Shown: positions 32,471 to 42,700, numbered from the stretch's first letter. The stretch: 64,000 nt of DNA from Roseinatronobacter bogoriensis DSM 18756 (GCF_004366635.1 NZ_SORN01000009.1:62001-126000); one strand, 5' to 3'. Translations and numbers: made by a program. The notes: a model not told the origin generated them from the letters alone.

Positions 32471-33100
32471 TCAGGCGCGATGGCCAGCCTTGCGAGCTAC
32501 GATAAAGGGGTTTTGAGGGTATGCGCCGAAAATGCGCTGCTCCACAATCTCAAAACCCGCATCCTGCAGGGTTTGCTGCAATTGTGCGACGCCAAGCTGT
32601 GTGGCCACGGGGAACAATCCGATCATCCGAAGCACGGGAAAGAGCGCGCGCACCCACAGCTTTACGTCAGAAAAGCACCATGTCTTGCAAATCAGCGCCC
32701 CATCCGGTGACAGGGTATCATGAATGCGCCGCAGCAATGCTGGCATATCCTCGACCAGATGCAGCACATTGAAGGCGCAAATTGCGTCAAACGGGCCATG
32801 ATCCAGCGCTTCTTGAGCAGCTTCTACCCTGAAATCCACCGCATCCGCACCGGGCTTTGCTTGTGCGATCCGCACCATTTCGGCAGAGAAGTCGGTGGCT
32901 AGAAAATGTGCGACTTTTGGCGCAAGAGCAATTGCAGTGCCGCCTGTACCGCACCCGATTTCCAGAACGCGGTCACTCGGGCGCAGGTGCGACGCAGTCG
33001 CAGCCAACATCGCCTCATAGGCTGCGACATCCTTGAGCGGGCGTGCGGCATAGCGCTGGGCGATCCTGTCCCAGAAGCGGCGATTCTTGTCCTGTGGCAT
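32471..33100 (-). CDS. class I SAM-dependent methyltransferase, UbiE/UbiG-like
   Basis: This 209-residue protein has a RFWDRIAQRYAARPL start near residue 8, motif I VLEIGCGTGGTAIALAP near 46, motif II ATDFSAEMVRIAQ near 68 and a NVLHLVEDMPALLRRIHDTLSPDGALICKT block near 112, the usual Methyltransf_11 pattern. A hydrophobic VRALFPVLRMIGLFPVA stretch near 155 suggests a lipid or quinone-like or membrane-near substrate. The ATG at 33100 is preferred over an upstream extension. Substrate unknown. Confidence 0.75.
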   Translation of the reverse strand: MPQDKNRRFWDRIAQRYAARPLKDVAAYEAMLAATASHLRPSDRVLEIGCGTGGTAIALAPKVAHFLATDFSAEMVRIAQAKPGADAVDFRVEAAQEALDHGPFDAICAFNVLHLVEDMPALLRRIHDTLSPDGALICKTWCFSDVKLWVRALFPVLRMIGLFPVATQLGVAQLQQTLQDAGFEIVEQRIFGAYPQNPFIVARKAGHRA

Positions 33101-33546
33101 GCCTTGTCCTTGGGGCTGCGTTGCATGAAGCGCGACTTCGCCCGGACCAAACCCAGCCCTGTTGATTGCGGGCAAAGACGCTCGGCTACATATGTGCATC
33201 TGCTGCCCCGCAAGTTTGTTTCAGGTGTCTTTTGTCAGTCTGTACGCGAAACTGGAGCTGCGCCAAGATGTCGATACAGAGAAACGCCACGCTTGTCCCT
33301 GTGACGTGAGCGCGCGTGTCGTCGTGTTGCCTGTGCCTGCAACTGGCAAGGCTGAAACAGGCTGTAATGCAGTGTCTCACGCCCCGATAAATAGACCTTT
33401 GCCCGGCAAAGAACCCGCGGATCAAGGAAAAAGTGGTGTATCTTGCACCGTGACGGTGATCGTGCCAACCGCCTAGGTCTAATCGGAAGCCACCATCTTG
33501 GCAGGTTCAAACGGGCCTTTGTCCGGTGCGACCACACGCCAGCGCG
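33101..33546. other. intergenic region with no gene seen
   Basis: These 446 bases between the methyltransferase gene and the one-helix protein gene contain only open frames without coding features or ribosome-binding sites. The perfect hairpin CTTTGC-CCG-GCAAAG lies at 33397-33411, downstream of the one-helix protein gene on the minus strand, and could mark the end of that transcript although no T run follows. Confidence 0.4.
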
Positions 33547-33726
33547 TCACTTATCATCTAGCGCCTCGACCGCTCCTTTTCCGCGACTGTCTGTCGCGAG
33601 TGAGGATTTGGGAATCGCAGCATTCGCGCGGCGCTCTTCTGTCTTGCGTTTACTTACAAACGCAAAGACAGCCACGGCACCCAATGTGAAAAGTGACAGT
33701 AATGCGATCAGGGGAAGCGTCTCCAT
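33547..33726 (-). CDS. small single-helix membrane protein
   Basis: An ATG at 33726 with a strong AAAGGAG six bases upstream opens a 59-residue frame: METLPLIALL, a hydrophobic helix to about residue 24, then a basic SKRKTEERR stop-transfer segment and a short polar tail. The orientation is presumably N-out, C-in. I do not recognise a family; the strong ribosome-binding site and clean helix/charge layout are the evidence that it is real. Confidence 0.55.
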   Translation of the reverse strand: METLPLIALLSLFTLGAVAVFAFVSKRKTEERRANAAIPKSSLATDSRGKGAVEALDDK

Positions 33727-33816
33727 AACAAGCTCCTTTGGCATGAACATCTGACCTACCCAATGCCTGAACGCCGCGACAGTTCCCCTTCAGGCCGAAT
33801 ATGACGCAAGCTTGAG

Positions 33817-34713
33817 CTACAGATTCTTGCCAAGAATGGTGCGCCAGTCATGTTGCGGATCAAAGCCCAGCAACGCCTTTGCTTTTATGTTGGTATAGAA
33901 TGTCTCGTATCTGTCCATTTCCCGCGTCATCGGGACATCGGAATAATATTCGTCCACAAGCTGCGCTGTGGTGCGGTCAACGGAATGCGTGTCGTTGGCG
34001 GCGTTGAAGATTTCAAATCCCAAACCGTTCACATGCAGGCAACGGTCCACCAGATGCCCCAGATCGCGCGCGTCGATATAGGCAAAGAAATTGCGCCGCC
34101 GCACTGACGGGTCTTTCATAAAGCCGGGGAAAAGTCTGGCGTAATCGTCTGGCTCCATGACATTGTTGATCCGCAGGCCATAGATATCCGCGCCGCTCCG
34201 GCGTTGGAAACACTGCGCGGTTGCTTCATTCACCACCTTGGACATGGCATAGCTGTCTTCGGGCACGGTTGGGTGCTTTTCGTCCAGTGGCAGATAGTCG
34301 GGCTTGCGCAAACCATCTGCGAAACACACGCCATATGTCGTCTCGGATGACGCGAAGATGATCTTGCGCACCCCGAATTTCAGGGCCGCATCTATCACGT
34401 TATAGGTTCCGATCGTGTTGATGCGGAAGCACTCATTGTCGCTTTTCAACAAGATACGTGGCACGGCAGCAAAATGAACCACCGCATCAAACCGAGGCAC
34501 ACCTGTGCCGGGTTCCAGTTCGTCAAACCCCGCATAGCTGGACATGACATCGAACATCTGGCCTGCATCCGTGATGTCAGCGATCCGGTTATCGACACCT
34601 TCCAATGTCAAAGGCTGAAGGTCCACATTCAGGACACGGTGCCCTTTTTGCAGCAGATGAGCGACAGCGTGCCGCCCGGCTTTTCCTGACCCGCCAGTAA
34701 ACAAGATCCGCAT
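33817..34713 (-). CDS. NAD-dependent epimerase/dehydratase (extended SDR)
   Basis: This 298-residue enzyme has the N-terminal ILFTGGSGKAGRHAVAHLLQKG (GxxGxxG), AVVHFAAVPRILLKSD near residue 76 and ASSETTYG near 118 (catalytic Ser/Thr), followed by YAMSKVVNEA near 153 (YxxxK). It fits the UDP-glucose 4-epimerase-like group acting on nucleotide sugars or uronates (for example uronate dehydrogenase). It lacks the C-terminal extension of GalE. The substrate is not evident. It is 80 bases downstream of the TauE-like gene on the same strand and could be part of that transcript. Confidence 0.78.
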   Translation of the reverse strand: MRILFTGGSGKAGRHAVAHLLQKGHRVLNVDLQPLTLEGVDNRIADITDAGQMFDVMSSYAGFDELEPGTGVPRFDAVVHFAAVPRILLKSDNECFRINTIGTYNVIDAALKFGVRKIIFASSETTYGVCFADGLRKPDYLPLDEKHPTVPEDSYAMSKVVNEATAQCFQRRSGADIYGLRINNVMEPDDYARLFPGFMKDPSVRRRNFFAYIDARDLGHLVDRCLHVNGLGFEIFNAANDTHSVDRTTAQLVDEYYSDVPMTREMDRYETFYTNIKAKALLGFDPQHDWRTILGKNL

Positions 34714-34793
34714 TGCATCCTCCCTTCACGAGTTGGAAACACCTATCAACGCATTTGGGAAAGGTCGACCACTCCGTTGTTGCGGCATGATCG

Positions 34794-35615
34794 CTATTTT
34801 GCAGGCGACGATTGTGGCAGATGACGGAACACACCCCATGCAGAGACGATCAGGATAATACCCAAGCCGATCTTGAGGGTTTGCGAGGGAAAGACCCCAA
34901 GCGCCAACGCGCCAAGGATGGCACCAAGGACCGATCCTGCGCATAGTGGCACCAAAGTCGTGCGCCAGACATGGGCAGTGCGCAGCACGGAATCCGGCCC
35001 GAAATGGCGTGACAGGCCCACCAGAATGGTCGGGATGCTGACCAGCACGGACATGGAGCCTGCAAGCTTCACATCAGCGCCGAAAATCAGGATGAATATG
35101 GGAATGATCAATTCACCCCCTGCCACGCCCAAGAGCGATGACACCAGCCCGACCCCCACACCGCACGCCGCAGCGACAACAAATGTGACCAGTGGGTCGT
35201 CGCTTATCAGCCTTGAAGGGGCTGCTACGAATACCCCTTCGATGATTAGCACAAAGCCTAAAACCACAAGCAAGATCAGGATCAGACGGCCAAGCACCCT
35301 GTCGGATACCTGGCGCAGCCAACCCGCGCCGACCCATGCGGCGGACATCGACCCTGCCAACATGCCAAGGATCGCAGGAATATGCGGCGCAATATCGGGC
35401 AGGGGCACTGTTGCCGCACGGAAGGGAAAGGCAGCGGCAAGCACAACAAGGCTGGCAACAAGGTTCACTGCAACCGCATCTCGGGCTGAAAAGCGCAACA
35501 CACCCACCAAAGCGGGCAGGCGGAATTCCGCACCGCCCAGACCGATCAGACCACCTGCGTACCCAACTGCCGCGCCAATCCCGAAGGACAGGGTCGGACG
35601 GGCGGGGCGCGTCAT
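34794..35615 (-). CDS. TauE/SafE-family transporter coupled to modABC
   Basis: This 273-residue membrane protein has about eight helices in two halves, with GGLIGLGGAEFRLPALVG near residue 20 and SSLLGVAGGELIIPIFIL near 158, the repeated GxGGG-like loops of TauE/SafE anion transporters. Members export sulfite, sulfonates or sulfoacetate, and a few are linked to other oxyanions. Its ATG overlaps the modC stop (ATGA at 35612-35615), so it is translated with the molybdate importer. I infer an oxyanion role, perhaps release of sulfate, sulfite, tungstate or excess molybdate; this is not shown by the sequence. Confidence 0.8.
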   Translation of the reverse strand: MTRPARPTLSFGIGAAVGYAGGLIGLGGAEFRLPALVGVLRFSARDAVAVNLVASLVVLAAAFPFRAATVPLPDIAPHIPAILGMLAGSMSAAWVGAGWLRQVSDRVLGRLILILLVVLGFVLIIEGVFVAAPSRLISDDPLVTFVVAAACGVGVGLVSSLLGVAGGELIIPIFILIFGADVKLAGSMSVLVSIPTILVGLSRHFGPDSVLRTAHVWRTTLVPLCAGSVLGAILGALALGVFPSQTLKIGLGIILIVSAWGVFRHLPQSSPAK

Positions 35616-36712
35616 TGTGTTCGCTCTTTCATGCTTCCTGTGCCGATATCTTCCGGGGCTACCGCGACAGATTTTATGATCGCGTGGCAGGGCTGGCCGA
35701 TGGCCAGACCCATAGCCTGTGCTGATCGGCGGGTGATGCGGGCACTCAGCCGTTCTTGCCCAAGCGCTAGCGTGACCATAGCGCCGGGACCATCGCCCAG
35801 CCGGATATCGGCTATCGTCCCGTGCAGGATATTTAGGGCAGATAGCCCCTTTGGTGCATCGCGCGACAGCATCACCTCTTGCGCGGCAATGCGCACCCGG
35901 ATTGTCGTGCCGTGTAGGTCAGCGATGCGTGGCAACCACAGCGCGCCTGTGGCGGTCGACAGCTCGGTCAGGCCATCGGCATGGTGTGCCACAACCCGCG
36001 CTTCCAGAACCGAGGCGGCACCGCGCACGCCAACTGCGGCCACATCGCCCAGAACATCTGCCGGAGTGCCACAGGCGGCGACGCGCCCGTCCTTTAGGGC
36101 GACAACCGTCGTGGCCAGACGCGCAACTTCCGCCGATGAATGGCTGACATAGAGGATCGGCACCGACACTTCATCGCGCAGCCGTTCGAAATAGGGCAAT
36201 ATCTCGGCCTTTCTGGCCTCATCCAGCGCGGCAAGCGGTTCATCCGCAAGGATCAGCTTTGGCGCAGACAAAAGCGCACGACCGATGGCAACGCGTTGCT
36301 TCTCTCCGCCTGACAATGCGCCGGGGCGTCGGGTTAGCAGTGGTCCGATGCCCAGCAACTCTACCACATGGTCAAAGCTTTCGTCTTGTGAACCGCGCGG
36401 CGCGAACCACCGTCCGTAAAGCAGGTTCTGGCGCACGCTCAGATGCGGGAACAGCCGCCCTTCCTGAAAGATATAACCAAGGCGGCGCTTATGTGGGGCA
36501 AGGTTCCTGCGTGATTGCGTGTCCAGCAATACCCAGTCATCCGCGACAATTCTGCCCTTGTCCGGGCGCAAAAGCCCTGCAACGGCATTGACCAGCGTGG
36601 TCTTGCCCGAACCGGATGGACCAAACAGAACCGTGACACCCTTTGGTGCGTCAAAGGCCACATCCAGCGTGAAACCCTTGAAGTGGTGGCTGAGTGCAAC
36701 CTGCAAGGTCAT
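35612..36712 (-). CDS. modC: molybdate ABC transporter ATP-binding protein
   Basis: This 366-residue protein has the ABC ATPase core: Walker A FGPSGSGKTTLVNAVAG near residue 31, Q-loop FQEGRLFPHLSV, signature LSGGEKQRVAIGRALL near 128 and Walker B LILADEPLAALDE near 150. From about residue 290 comes a molybdenum-binding Mop/TOBE-type domain (ALNILHGTIADIRLGDGPG), typical of ModC, which binds the oxyanion to gate transport. The ATG at 36712 overlaps the modB stop; the open frame to 37000 lies within modB. Length is normal. Confidence 0.93.
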   Translation of the reverse strand: MTLQVALSHHFKGFTLDVAFDAPKGVTVLFGPSGSGKTTLVNAVAGLLRPDKGRIVADDWVLLDTQSRRNLAPHKRRLGYIFQEGRLFPHLSVRQNLLYGRWFAPRGSQDESFDHVVELLGIGPLLTRRPGALSGGEKQRVAIGRALLSAPKLILADEPLAALDEARKAEILPYFERLRDEVSVPILYVSHSSAEVARLATTVVALKDGRVAACGTPADVLGDVAAVGVRGAASVLEARVVAHHADGLTELSTATGALWLPRIADLHGTTIRVRIAAQEVMLSRDAPKGLSALNILHGTIADIRLGDGPGAMVTLALGQERLSARITRRSAQAMGLAIGQPCHAIIKSVAVAPEDIGTGSMKERTQ

Positions 36713-37422
36713 GACCCGCCCACCAGTCTGGCCACGCGCCGCGCCACAAATTCCGATACCAGCAAGGCTGACATGGCGATGACAATCGCTACGATGACCA
36801 GACGACCGGCTGCTTCTTCGCCGCCGGGAACCTGCAAAAACGCGTAGATCGCCGAGGGGATGGTCTGCGTCTGCCCGGGAATATTTGACACGAATGTAAT
36901 CGTCGCGCCGAATTCGCCCATCGCCTTGGCAAAGGCAAGGATCGCGCCTGCAATAACGCCCGGCAGGATCAGCGGCAGTGTGACCGTGACGAAGACCCAA
37001 AGCCGCGATGCACCAAGAGTGCTGGCGGCGGCTTCCAGTTTGGGGTCAACAGCTTCGATTGCCAGCCGGATGGCGCGCACCATCAGCGGAAAGGCCATGA
37101 CGGCTGCGGCCACGGCGGCCCCTGTCCAACGAAAAGACAGGATTATCCCGAACCATGCTTCAAGCACCTGCCCTGCGCTGCCCCGCCGCCCGAAGGTGAC
37201 AAGTAACAGATACCCGGTGACAACTGGCGGCAGAATCAGTGGCAGATGCACAAGCCCGTTCAGCACCTGCTTGCCCCAGAAATCCCACCGGGCCAGCACA
37301 TAGGCCACGAATATGCCCAGCGGCAGGCTGACCAGAGTGGCCCAGAAGGACACCCGGATTGACAGTCGCACCGCTTGCCATTCGGCAGGGCCAAGCCAGT
37401 TTGCCCAGTCAGCCCCCATCAT
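36709..37422 (-). CDS. modB: molybdate ABC transporter permease
   Basis: This 237-residue protein has five to six membrane helices and carries the EAA loop EAAASTLGASRLWVFVTVTLPLILPGV near residue 135, which contacts ModC. VVTGYLLLVTFGRRG near 78 is typical of ModB. The ATG at 37422 overlaps the modA stop (ATGA), which decides the start over the open extension to 37452. It is the membrane channel for molybdate (or tungstate) uptake. Confidence 0.93.
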   Translation of the reverse strand: MMGADWANWLGPAEWQAVRLSIRVSFWATLVSLPLGIFVAYVLARWDFWGKQVLNGLVHLPLILPPVVTGYLLLVTFGRRGSAGQVLEAWFGIILSFRWTGAAVAAAVMAFPLMVRAIRLAIEAVDPKLEAAASTLGASRLWVFVTVTLPLILPGVIAGAILAFAKAMGEFGATITFVSNIPGQTQTIPSAIYAFLQVPGGEEAAGRLVIVAIVIAMSALLVSEFVARRVARLVGGS

Positions 37423-38195
37423 TCCAGCACGCTGAACCCATATCTTTCCCATATGTCGCGGGCGGTTTCAGATGTCAGGAATTCCAGAAATTCTGCTGCA
37501 ACGGGGCTGGTTGACTGCGCCGTGATCGCGGCCGGATAAACGATCGGATCATGGCTGCCTTCAGGGAAAACACCGATGATGCTGACCGTGTCAGAGGCCA
37601 TTGCGTCGGTCGCATAGACAATGCCCAAGGGCGCTTCGTTCTGCGCAACAAAGGCAAAGGCCGAGCGGACATTGTCGGATTGTGCGACCAGCGGTTCCAC
37701 GCTTTCCCAGAGCCCGAGCGAGGTCAGCGCCGCCTTGCCATAAATGCCCGCCGGAACCGCATCGACCAGCGCCATGGCAAGCCGTTCGTTGCCCAGCATA
37801 CCAGCAAGATCAAGTGTCTCGTCTATCGTGAGGGCCGCGGCTTCGTTGCCATTCGCGACCAGAACAAGTGTATTGCCAAGAATGTCGCGCCGCGTGCCTG
37901 CGCGCAAATCACCGGAAGCGTCCAGCGCATCCATCCAGTCTGTGCTGGCCGAGATGAAAATATCTGCGGGCGCGCCCAGTTGAATCTGGCGTGACAGGGC
38001 TGATGAGCCCGCAAAGGAAAAGGTCGCGTTATGGCCTGTTTCGGTTTCCCACGCATCCGCCAGCGCGGTGCCGGCATCGGTCAGGCTGGATGTCGCAAAC
38101 ACTGTCAGATGATCGGCCAGACCATAGGCCGGTGCAGTGATGCACAGAACCGAAAGCGCAGTGGCCGCTGGTCTGAGAGAGAAGGAAAGCGGCAT
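37419..38195 (-). CDS. modA: molybdate-binding periplasmic protein
   Basis: This 258-residue binding protein has a Sec signal (hydrophobic to about residue 25, ending in AYGLA), then LTVFATSSLTDAGTALADAW, the canonical ModA start with oxyanion-contact serines, FSFAGSSALSRQIQLGAPADIFISAS near 55, and VLVANGNEAA near 105. It delivers molybdate to ModBC. The ATG at 38195 has GAGAGG upstream; a GTG at 38207 is an alternative start. A ModE-like palindrome lies just upstream. Confidence 0.93.
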   Translation of the reverse strand: MPLSFSLRPAATALSVLCITAPAYGLADHLTVFATSSLTDAGTALADAWETETGHNATFSFAGSSALSRQIQLGAPADIFISASTDWMDALDASGDLRAGTRRDILGNTLVLVANGNEAAALTIDETLDLAGMLGNERLAMALVDAVPAGIYGKAALTSLGLWESVEPLVAQSDNVRSAFAFVAQNEAPLGIVYATDAMASDTVSIIGVFPEGSHDPIVYPAAITAQSTSPVAAEFLEFLTSETARDIWERYGFSVLE

Positions 38196-38208
38196 CGCGC
38201 CTCTCACT

Positions 38209-38230
38209 GATATGTTCTACGAAACATATC
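38209..38230. promoter_or_regulatory. ModE-box-like palindrome upstream of modA
   Basis: GATATGTT (38209-38216) and AACATATC (38223-38230) are exact inverted repeats with a 6-base spacer, 14 bases before the modA ATG. Known Mo-boxes are paired TATA-rich half-sites with a 6-base spacer (CGNTATATA-N6-TATATNNCG); here the cores are ATATGTT/AACATAT with CG just outside on one side, so this is a plausible variant site for repression by molybdate-bound ModE. No modE gene is in the window. Confidence 0.6.
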
Positions 38231-38543
38231 GCAGAAAGACCGTTGATGGGGCAAGCGTTATTTTTAGACGGGAATATCCCTTTGCCTGAAAACGGGCGCT
38301 ATACCGCCGGAACGGCCAGCGCATCGGCGAAATGTCGCATGGCGCTTTCGGGCTGATAATCACAAGCAAATAGAGGCAAAGTGATCTGAAACCCGCCCGC
38401 GCAAGTATCACTATCACAAATTGCAACACGCTTAAATCAACGCCACATGTGATAAAATGTACGTGTTAAGAAAATTGCAGCCTGTGCGCGACAGGAATAT
38501 GGGCTAAGCTTTCGCAAATAATGTGGCCTGGCCGGGAAAAAGA
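38231..38543. other. intergenic region between modA and the RND efflux genes
   Basis: No gene is supported in these 313 bases. They separate the divergent mod operon and the plus-strand RND operon. The stretch 38440-38530 is locally AT-rich and probably holds the RND promoter. I saw no convincing TetR-type palindrome by eye. Confidence 0.4.
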
Positions 38544-39770
38544 ATGACCTATTGGATTAGACTTGGCGCAATATGCTTTGGATTGCTGATTGTCAGCCTG
38601 ATTGGTTGGGCGGTTTTCCTGCCTGCATCGCATCCCATGCTGGAAAGGGCAGGCTTGCTTGCGCCCATGCGCGCCGTTGGATTGCCCATCCCAGAGGCCA
38701 GCAACGGCGCGGGCGGCGGTGGCCCCCCATTTGGCAGGGGGGGTGAGATACAGGTGGTTGCACAAGAGGTTGCGAATGCCGACGCTGATAGCCGTCTAGT
38801 GGCCATTGGGACAGCGCGCCCCTTGCGTGGTGTGACCTTGACCTCCGAAGTGGCTGGAACGTTGGAGAATGTTGCCGTTTCTTCCGGGGACTGGGTCGAG
38901 GCGGGCAGCCTGATCGCCGAATTGACAGTCGAGGCACAGCAACTCGCCCTTGCCCGTGCGGAACTGGCGCTGCGCGATGCGCAGGCGCGTGTCGACCGTG
39001 TTGCGCAACTGCGCGACAGCGGGTCAGCCACGCAGGTGCAGATTGATGAAGCAGAGCTGGCCCTGAACCGCGCGACGCTGGATCTGCGCGATGCCGAATT
39101 CGAATTGCGCCGCCGCCAAATCACAGCGCCGATTTCAGGCTGGATCGGCCTGATCGCGTTGGAACCTGGCAATCAGGTCACGACAAGCACAGAACTTGCC
39201 AGACTGGATGACCGCAGCAAATTGCTGATTGATTTCGACGTACCGGAACGGTTTGTCGGGTTAGTCGGGGTGGGCGATGCGCTGCAAGCCAACCCGCTGT
39301 CGCGCCCGGGAGAAATGTTGCAAGGCCAGGTGCGCGCAACTGATGCGCGGGTAGATCAGGGCAACAGATCCCTGCGCATTCAGGGCGAGATCGAGAACGA
39401 GGACGACCGCCTGCGCCCCGGAATGGCGTTTCGCGTGAGTGTTGAATTACCCGGCGAACCCTTGCCGCTGGTAGATCCGCTTGCCATTCAATGGGATCGT
39501 GACGGGGCCTTTGTCTGGGCGCTGGATGATGAAAGCAAGGCGCAACGCGTCCGCGTGGAAATCGTGCAGCGCCGCGATGATGCCGTGCTGGTGCGCGCCG
39601 ATCTGCAAGCGGGACGGATTGTTGTGATCGAGGGCGTTCAGAACCTGCGCCCCGGCGCAGAAGTATCCCCCCGAGAGATTGTTCCTGCTCCACAGGGCGA
39701 AATTGTCGAAGACGCAACCATTCAAGCCAGCGGAAGCGCCGAACAATCCGAAACATCCCCAGATATCTGA
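38544..39770 (+). CDS. RND efflux membrane-fusion (adaptor) protein
   Basis: This 408-residue adaptor is anchored by one N-terminal helix (about residues 4-27); no lipoprotein cysteine is seen. RPLRGVTLTSEVAGTLENVAVSSGDWVEAGSLIAEL near residue 95-130 is the lipoyl half-motif, followed by an alpha-helical hairpin (about 135-195), the second lipoyl half (ITAPISGWIGLIALEPGNQV) and beta-barrel (DRSKLLIDFDVPERFVGL). It links the inner-membrane pump to an outer-membrane channel. The gene precedes the pump gene by 13 bases. No outer-membrane factor (TolC-like) is encoded nearby. Confidence 0.88.
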   Translation: MTYWIRLGAICFGLLIVSLIGWAVFLPASHPMLERAGLLAPMRAVGLPIPEASNGAGGGGPPFGRGGEIQVVAQEVANADADSRLVAIGTARPLRGVTLTSEVAGTLENVAVSSGDWVEAGSLIAELTVEAQQLALARAELALRDAQARVDRVAQLRDSGSATQVQIDEAELALNRATLDLRDAEFELRRRQITAPISGWIGLIALEPGNQVTTSTELARLDDRSKLLIDFDVPERFVGLVGVGDALQANPLSRPGEMLQGQVRATDARVDQGNRSLRIQGEIENEDDRLRPGMAFRVSVELPGEPLPLVDPLAIQWDRDGAFVWALDDESKAQRVRVEIVQRRDDAVLVRADLQAGRIVVIEGVQNLRPGAEVSPREIVPAPQGEIVEDATIQASGSAEQSETSPDI

Positions 39771-39783
39771 TGCGAGTATCGAC

Positions 39784-42700
39784 ATGACAGCGCCTGCCGA
39801 CAACAGTTCCCAGACTGATACCGAAATGCGCGAAGTTGCCCGTTCTGGCATTGCGCTATTCGTGCGCCGTCCGATTCTGGCATTTGTTTTCAGCGCGTTG
39901 ATCGTGATTGCCGGGTTGGCCGGTCTTTTTGCGGTAGAAGTGCGCGAGTTGCCTAATGTGGACCGCCCCGTGATTACGGTGACCACACAGTTCAGCGGTG
40001 CTGGTCCTGAAAGCATTGATCGCGAAGTGACCAGCCGGATCGAAGGGGCTGTCGGGCGGGTTGCAGGCGTTCAAAGCATTTCCTCAGAATCGCGTTTCGG
40101 GCGGTCGCGCGTTGTGGCCGAATTCAGCGATTCCACGGATATAGATGTTGCGGCGACCGATATTCGTGATGCGATTGGCCGTATCCGCAATGCCTTGCCC
40201 GATAATGTGCAGGAACCGCGCATCATCAAGGCAGACTCCGATTCTGACGCTGTCATGCGCATCAGTGTCACATCGAACGCCCGTTCGGTGCAGGATCTGA
40301 CGCAACTTGTAGAAGAATTGGTCGAAGATCGCCTGATTTCCGCACCCGGCGTTGCTGATTTACAGGTGTTCGGCGCCAGAGAAGCGATTTTCCGTGTCGA
40401 TATCGACATGCTGGAACTTGCTGCGCGGGGCCTGAGTATTGCGGATATTCGCGCTGCTTTGCGCAATGTCTCTTTCGACGTGCCGGCAGGTTCACTGTCC
40501 AATGACCGCCAGAGTATTCAGGTGCGCACAACCGCCAATGTGCAGACCCCGCAGGCGTTTGAATCGCTTGTTCTGCGTGGGGATGTCCGCCTTGGCGATG
40601 TGGCGGTGGTCACCCTTGGCCCGGCCCCCGGCGAGACGATTTTGCGCGCCAATGGCGAGACGGGCATCGGGCTGGGTATTATCCGGCAAGCGCAAAGCAA
40701 CACGCTGGATATTTCAAGCAATGTCCGCGCCATCGTGGATGAATTGCAAGGTATTCTGCCAGAAGATGTGCGCATTTTCGTAACCTCGGATGAAGCCACT
40801 TTTGTCGGCGGTGCGATTGTTGAAGTCATGAAAACGCTTAGCATCGCGCTGCTGATTGTGATTGCCACGATTTATCTGTTTTTGCGCGATGCGCGGGCCA
40901 CTTTCGTGCCCGCCGTAACGCTGCCAATTGCCCTCATCGGGACCGTGGCTGCGATTTATATCGTCGGCTTCTCGGTCAATATCCTGACGCTTCTTGCACT
41001 GGTTCTAGCCACGGGCATGGTTGTGGACGACGCTATCGTGGTGCTGGAAAACATCGTGCGGCGGCGGGGGCAAGGGTTGGGTACACGCGCTGCGGCGGTG
41101 CTGGGTACGCGGCAGGTGTTTTTTGCCGTTGTCACCACGACAGCCACATTGGCGGCGGTGTTTGTGCCCTTGTCATTTCTGCCCGGTCAGGCAGGCGGGT
41201 TGTTTCGGGAATTCGGCTTTACACTTGCGATGGCGGTGTTGTTGTCGTCAGTTGTCGCACTGACGCTTTGCCCCGTATTGGCCAGCCGTTTGCTGCGCGA
41301 AAGCGACACCAAGGCAGGCACCGGGCCGGTTGCCCGATTTGGCACATGGATGGCAGGGGTTTACGCCAAGGCCCTCGACCGTGCGTTAATGCAGCCCGTG
41401 GCGGTGATTGTGGCCGCGTTGCTATTTGCCGCATCGGGCTGGTTTGCAGCGCAGACCATTCCACAGGAACTGACCCCGCCCGAAGATCGGGGCGTGGCGC
41501 TGCTAAGTGTAACTGCGCCGCAAGGCGTGTCTATTGAATATACAGATGGCAAGGTCCGCGAGATTGAACAGATCATTGCCCCCCTTCGCGCTTCGGGAGA
41601 GGTGACAAACCTCTTCTCGATCGTTGGTATTGGCGGTGGCGATAACCGCGCTTTCATGGTCATGACCTTGGCCGATTGGGATCAGCGCGACCGCAGCCAG
41701 CAGGAAATCGTCGGCCAGATCAATGCAGGTTTGCGCAATGTCATCGGTGTTCGGGCCTTTGCCATACAGCCGAATTCCTTGCGCATACGCGGTGCGGGGC
41801 AGGGTCTGCGCTTTGCAATTCTGGGCAGCAATTACGACGACCTTGCCGACAATGCGCAGGTGCTGGTCGACCGGATGAACGAAGACCCGCGTTTCGGGCA
41901 GGTCCGGCTGGATTTCGAGACAACCCAGCCGCAGCTTTCCATTGAGGTTGACCGCGACCGCGCATCGGATCTGGGTGTGAACCTTGATGGGCTGGGTGAA
42001 GCGCTGCAAGCGATGTTGGATGGCAGCAGCGTGGGCAGTGTGTTCATCGACGACCGCAGTTTTGACATCCAGATGCTCTCGACCAGAACGCCGGTGCGCG
42101 ACCCAAGCGATCTAGAGCAGAGTTTCGTCCGCACGGATGCAGGGCAGATCCTGCCAATTTCCAGCTTCATCAGCCTTGAAGAACGCGCGACCGCGCCGCA
42201 ATTGACGCGCGAATCGCAGCAGCGCGCTGTGCAGGTCACGGCAAGCCTTGATCCGGGCTTCCCGCTGGGCACAGCACTGGCCGAGGCAGAGCGCCTTGCG
42301 GCTGAGATTCTGCCAGCCAATGAGCGCCTGCTTCCCTTGTCCGAGGCCGCCACACTTGATGAAACCTCGGGTGGCATTTTTCTGGTGTTTGGCTTTGCGG
42401 TGCTGATTGTGTTCCTTGTTCTGGCGGCACAGTTCGAAAGTTTCATTTCCGCGATTGTGGTCATGGTGACCGTGCCGCTGGGGCTGGCCTGTGCGGCCTT
42501 TGCCATGTTGTTTACCGGGGTCAGCCTGAATGTGTATTCGCAAATCGGGCTGGTGTTGCTGGTGGGGATCATGGCCAAGAACGGCATTCTGATCGTGGAA
42601 TTTGCCAACCAGTTGCGCGATGAAGGGGCAGAGCTGCGCGATGCGATCCTGAATGCCTCAACCATACGTTTGCGCCCGGTAATGATGACGATGACCTCCA

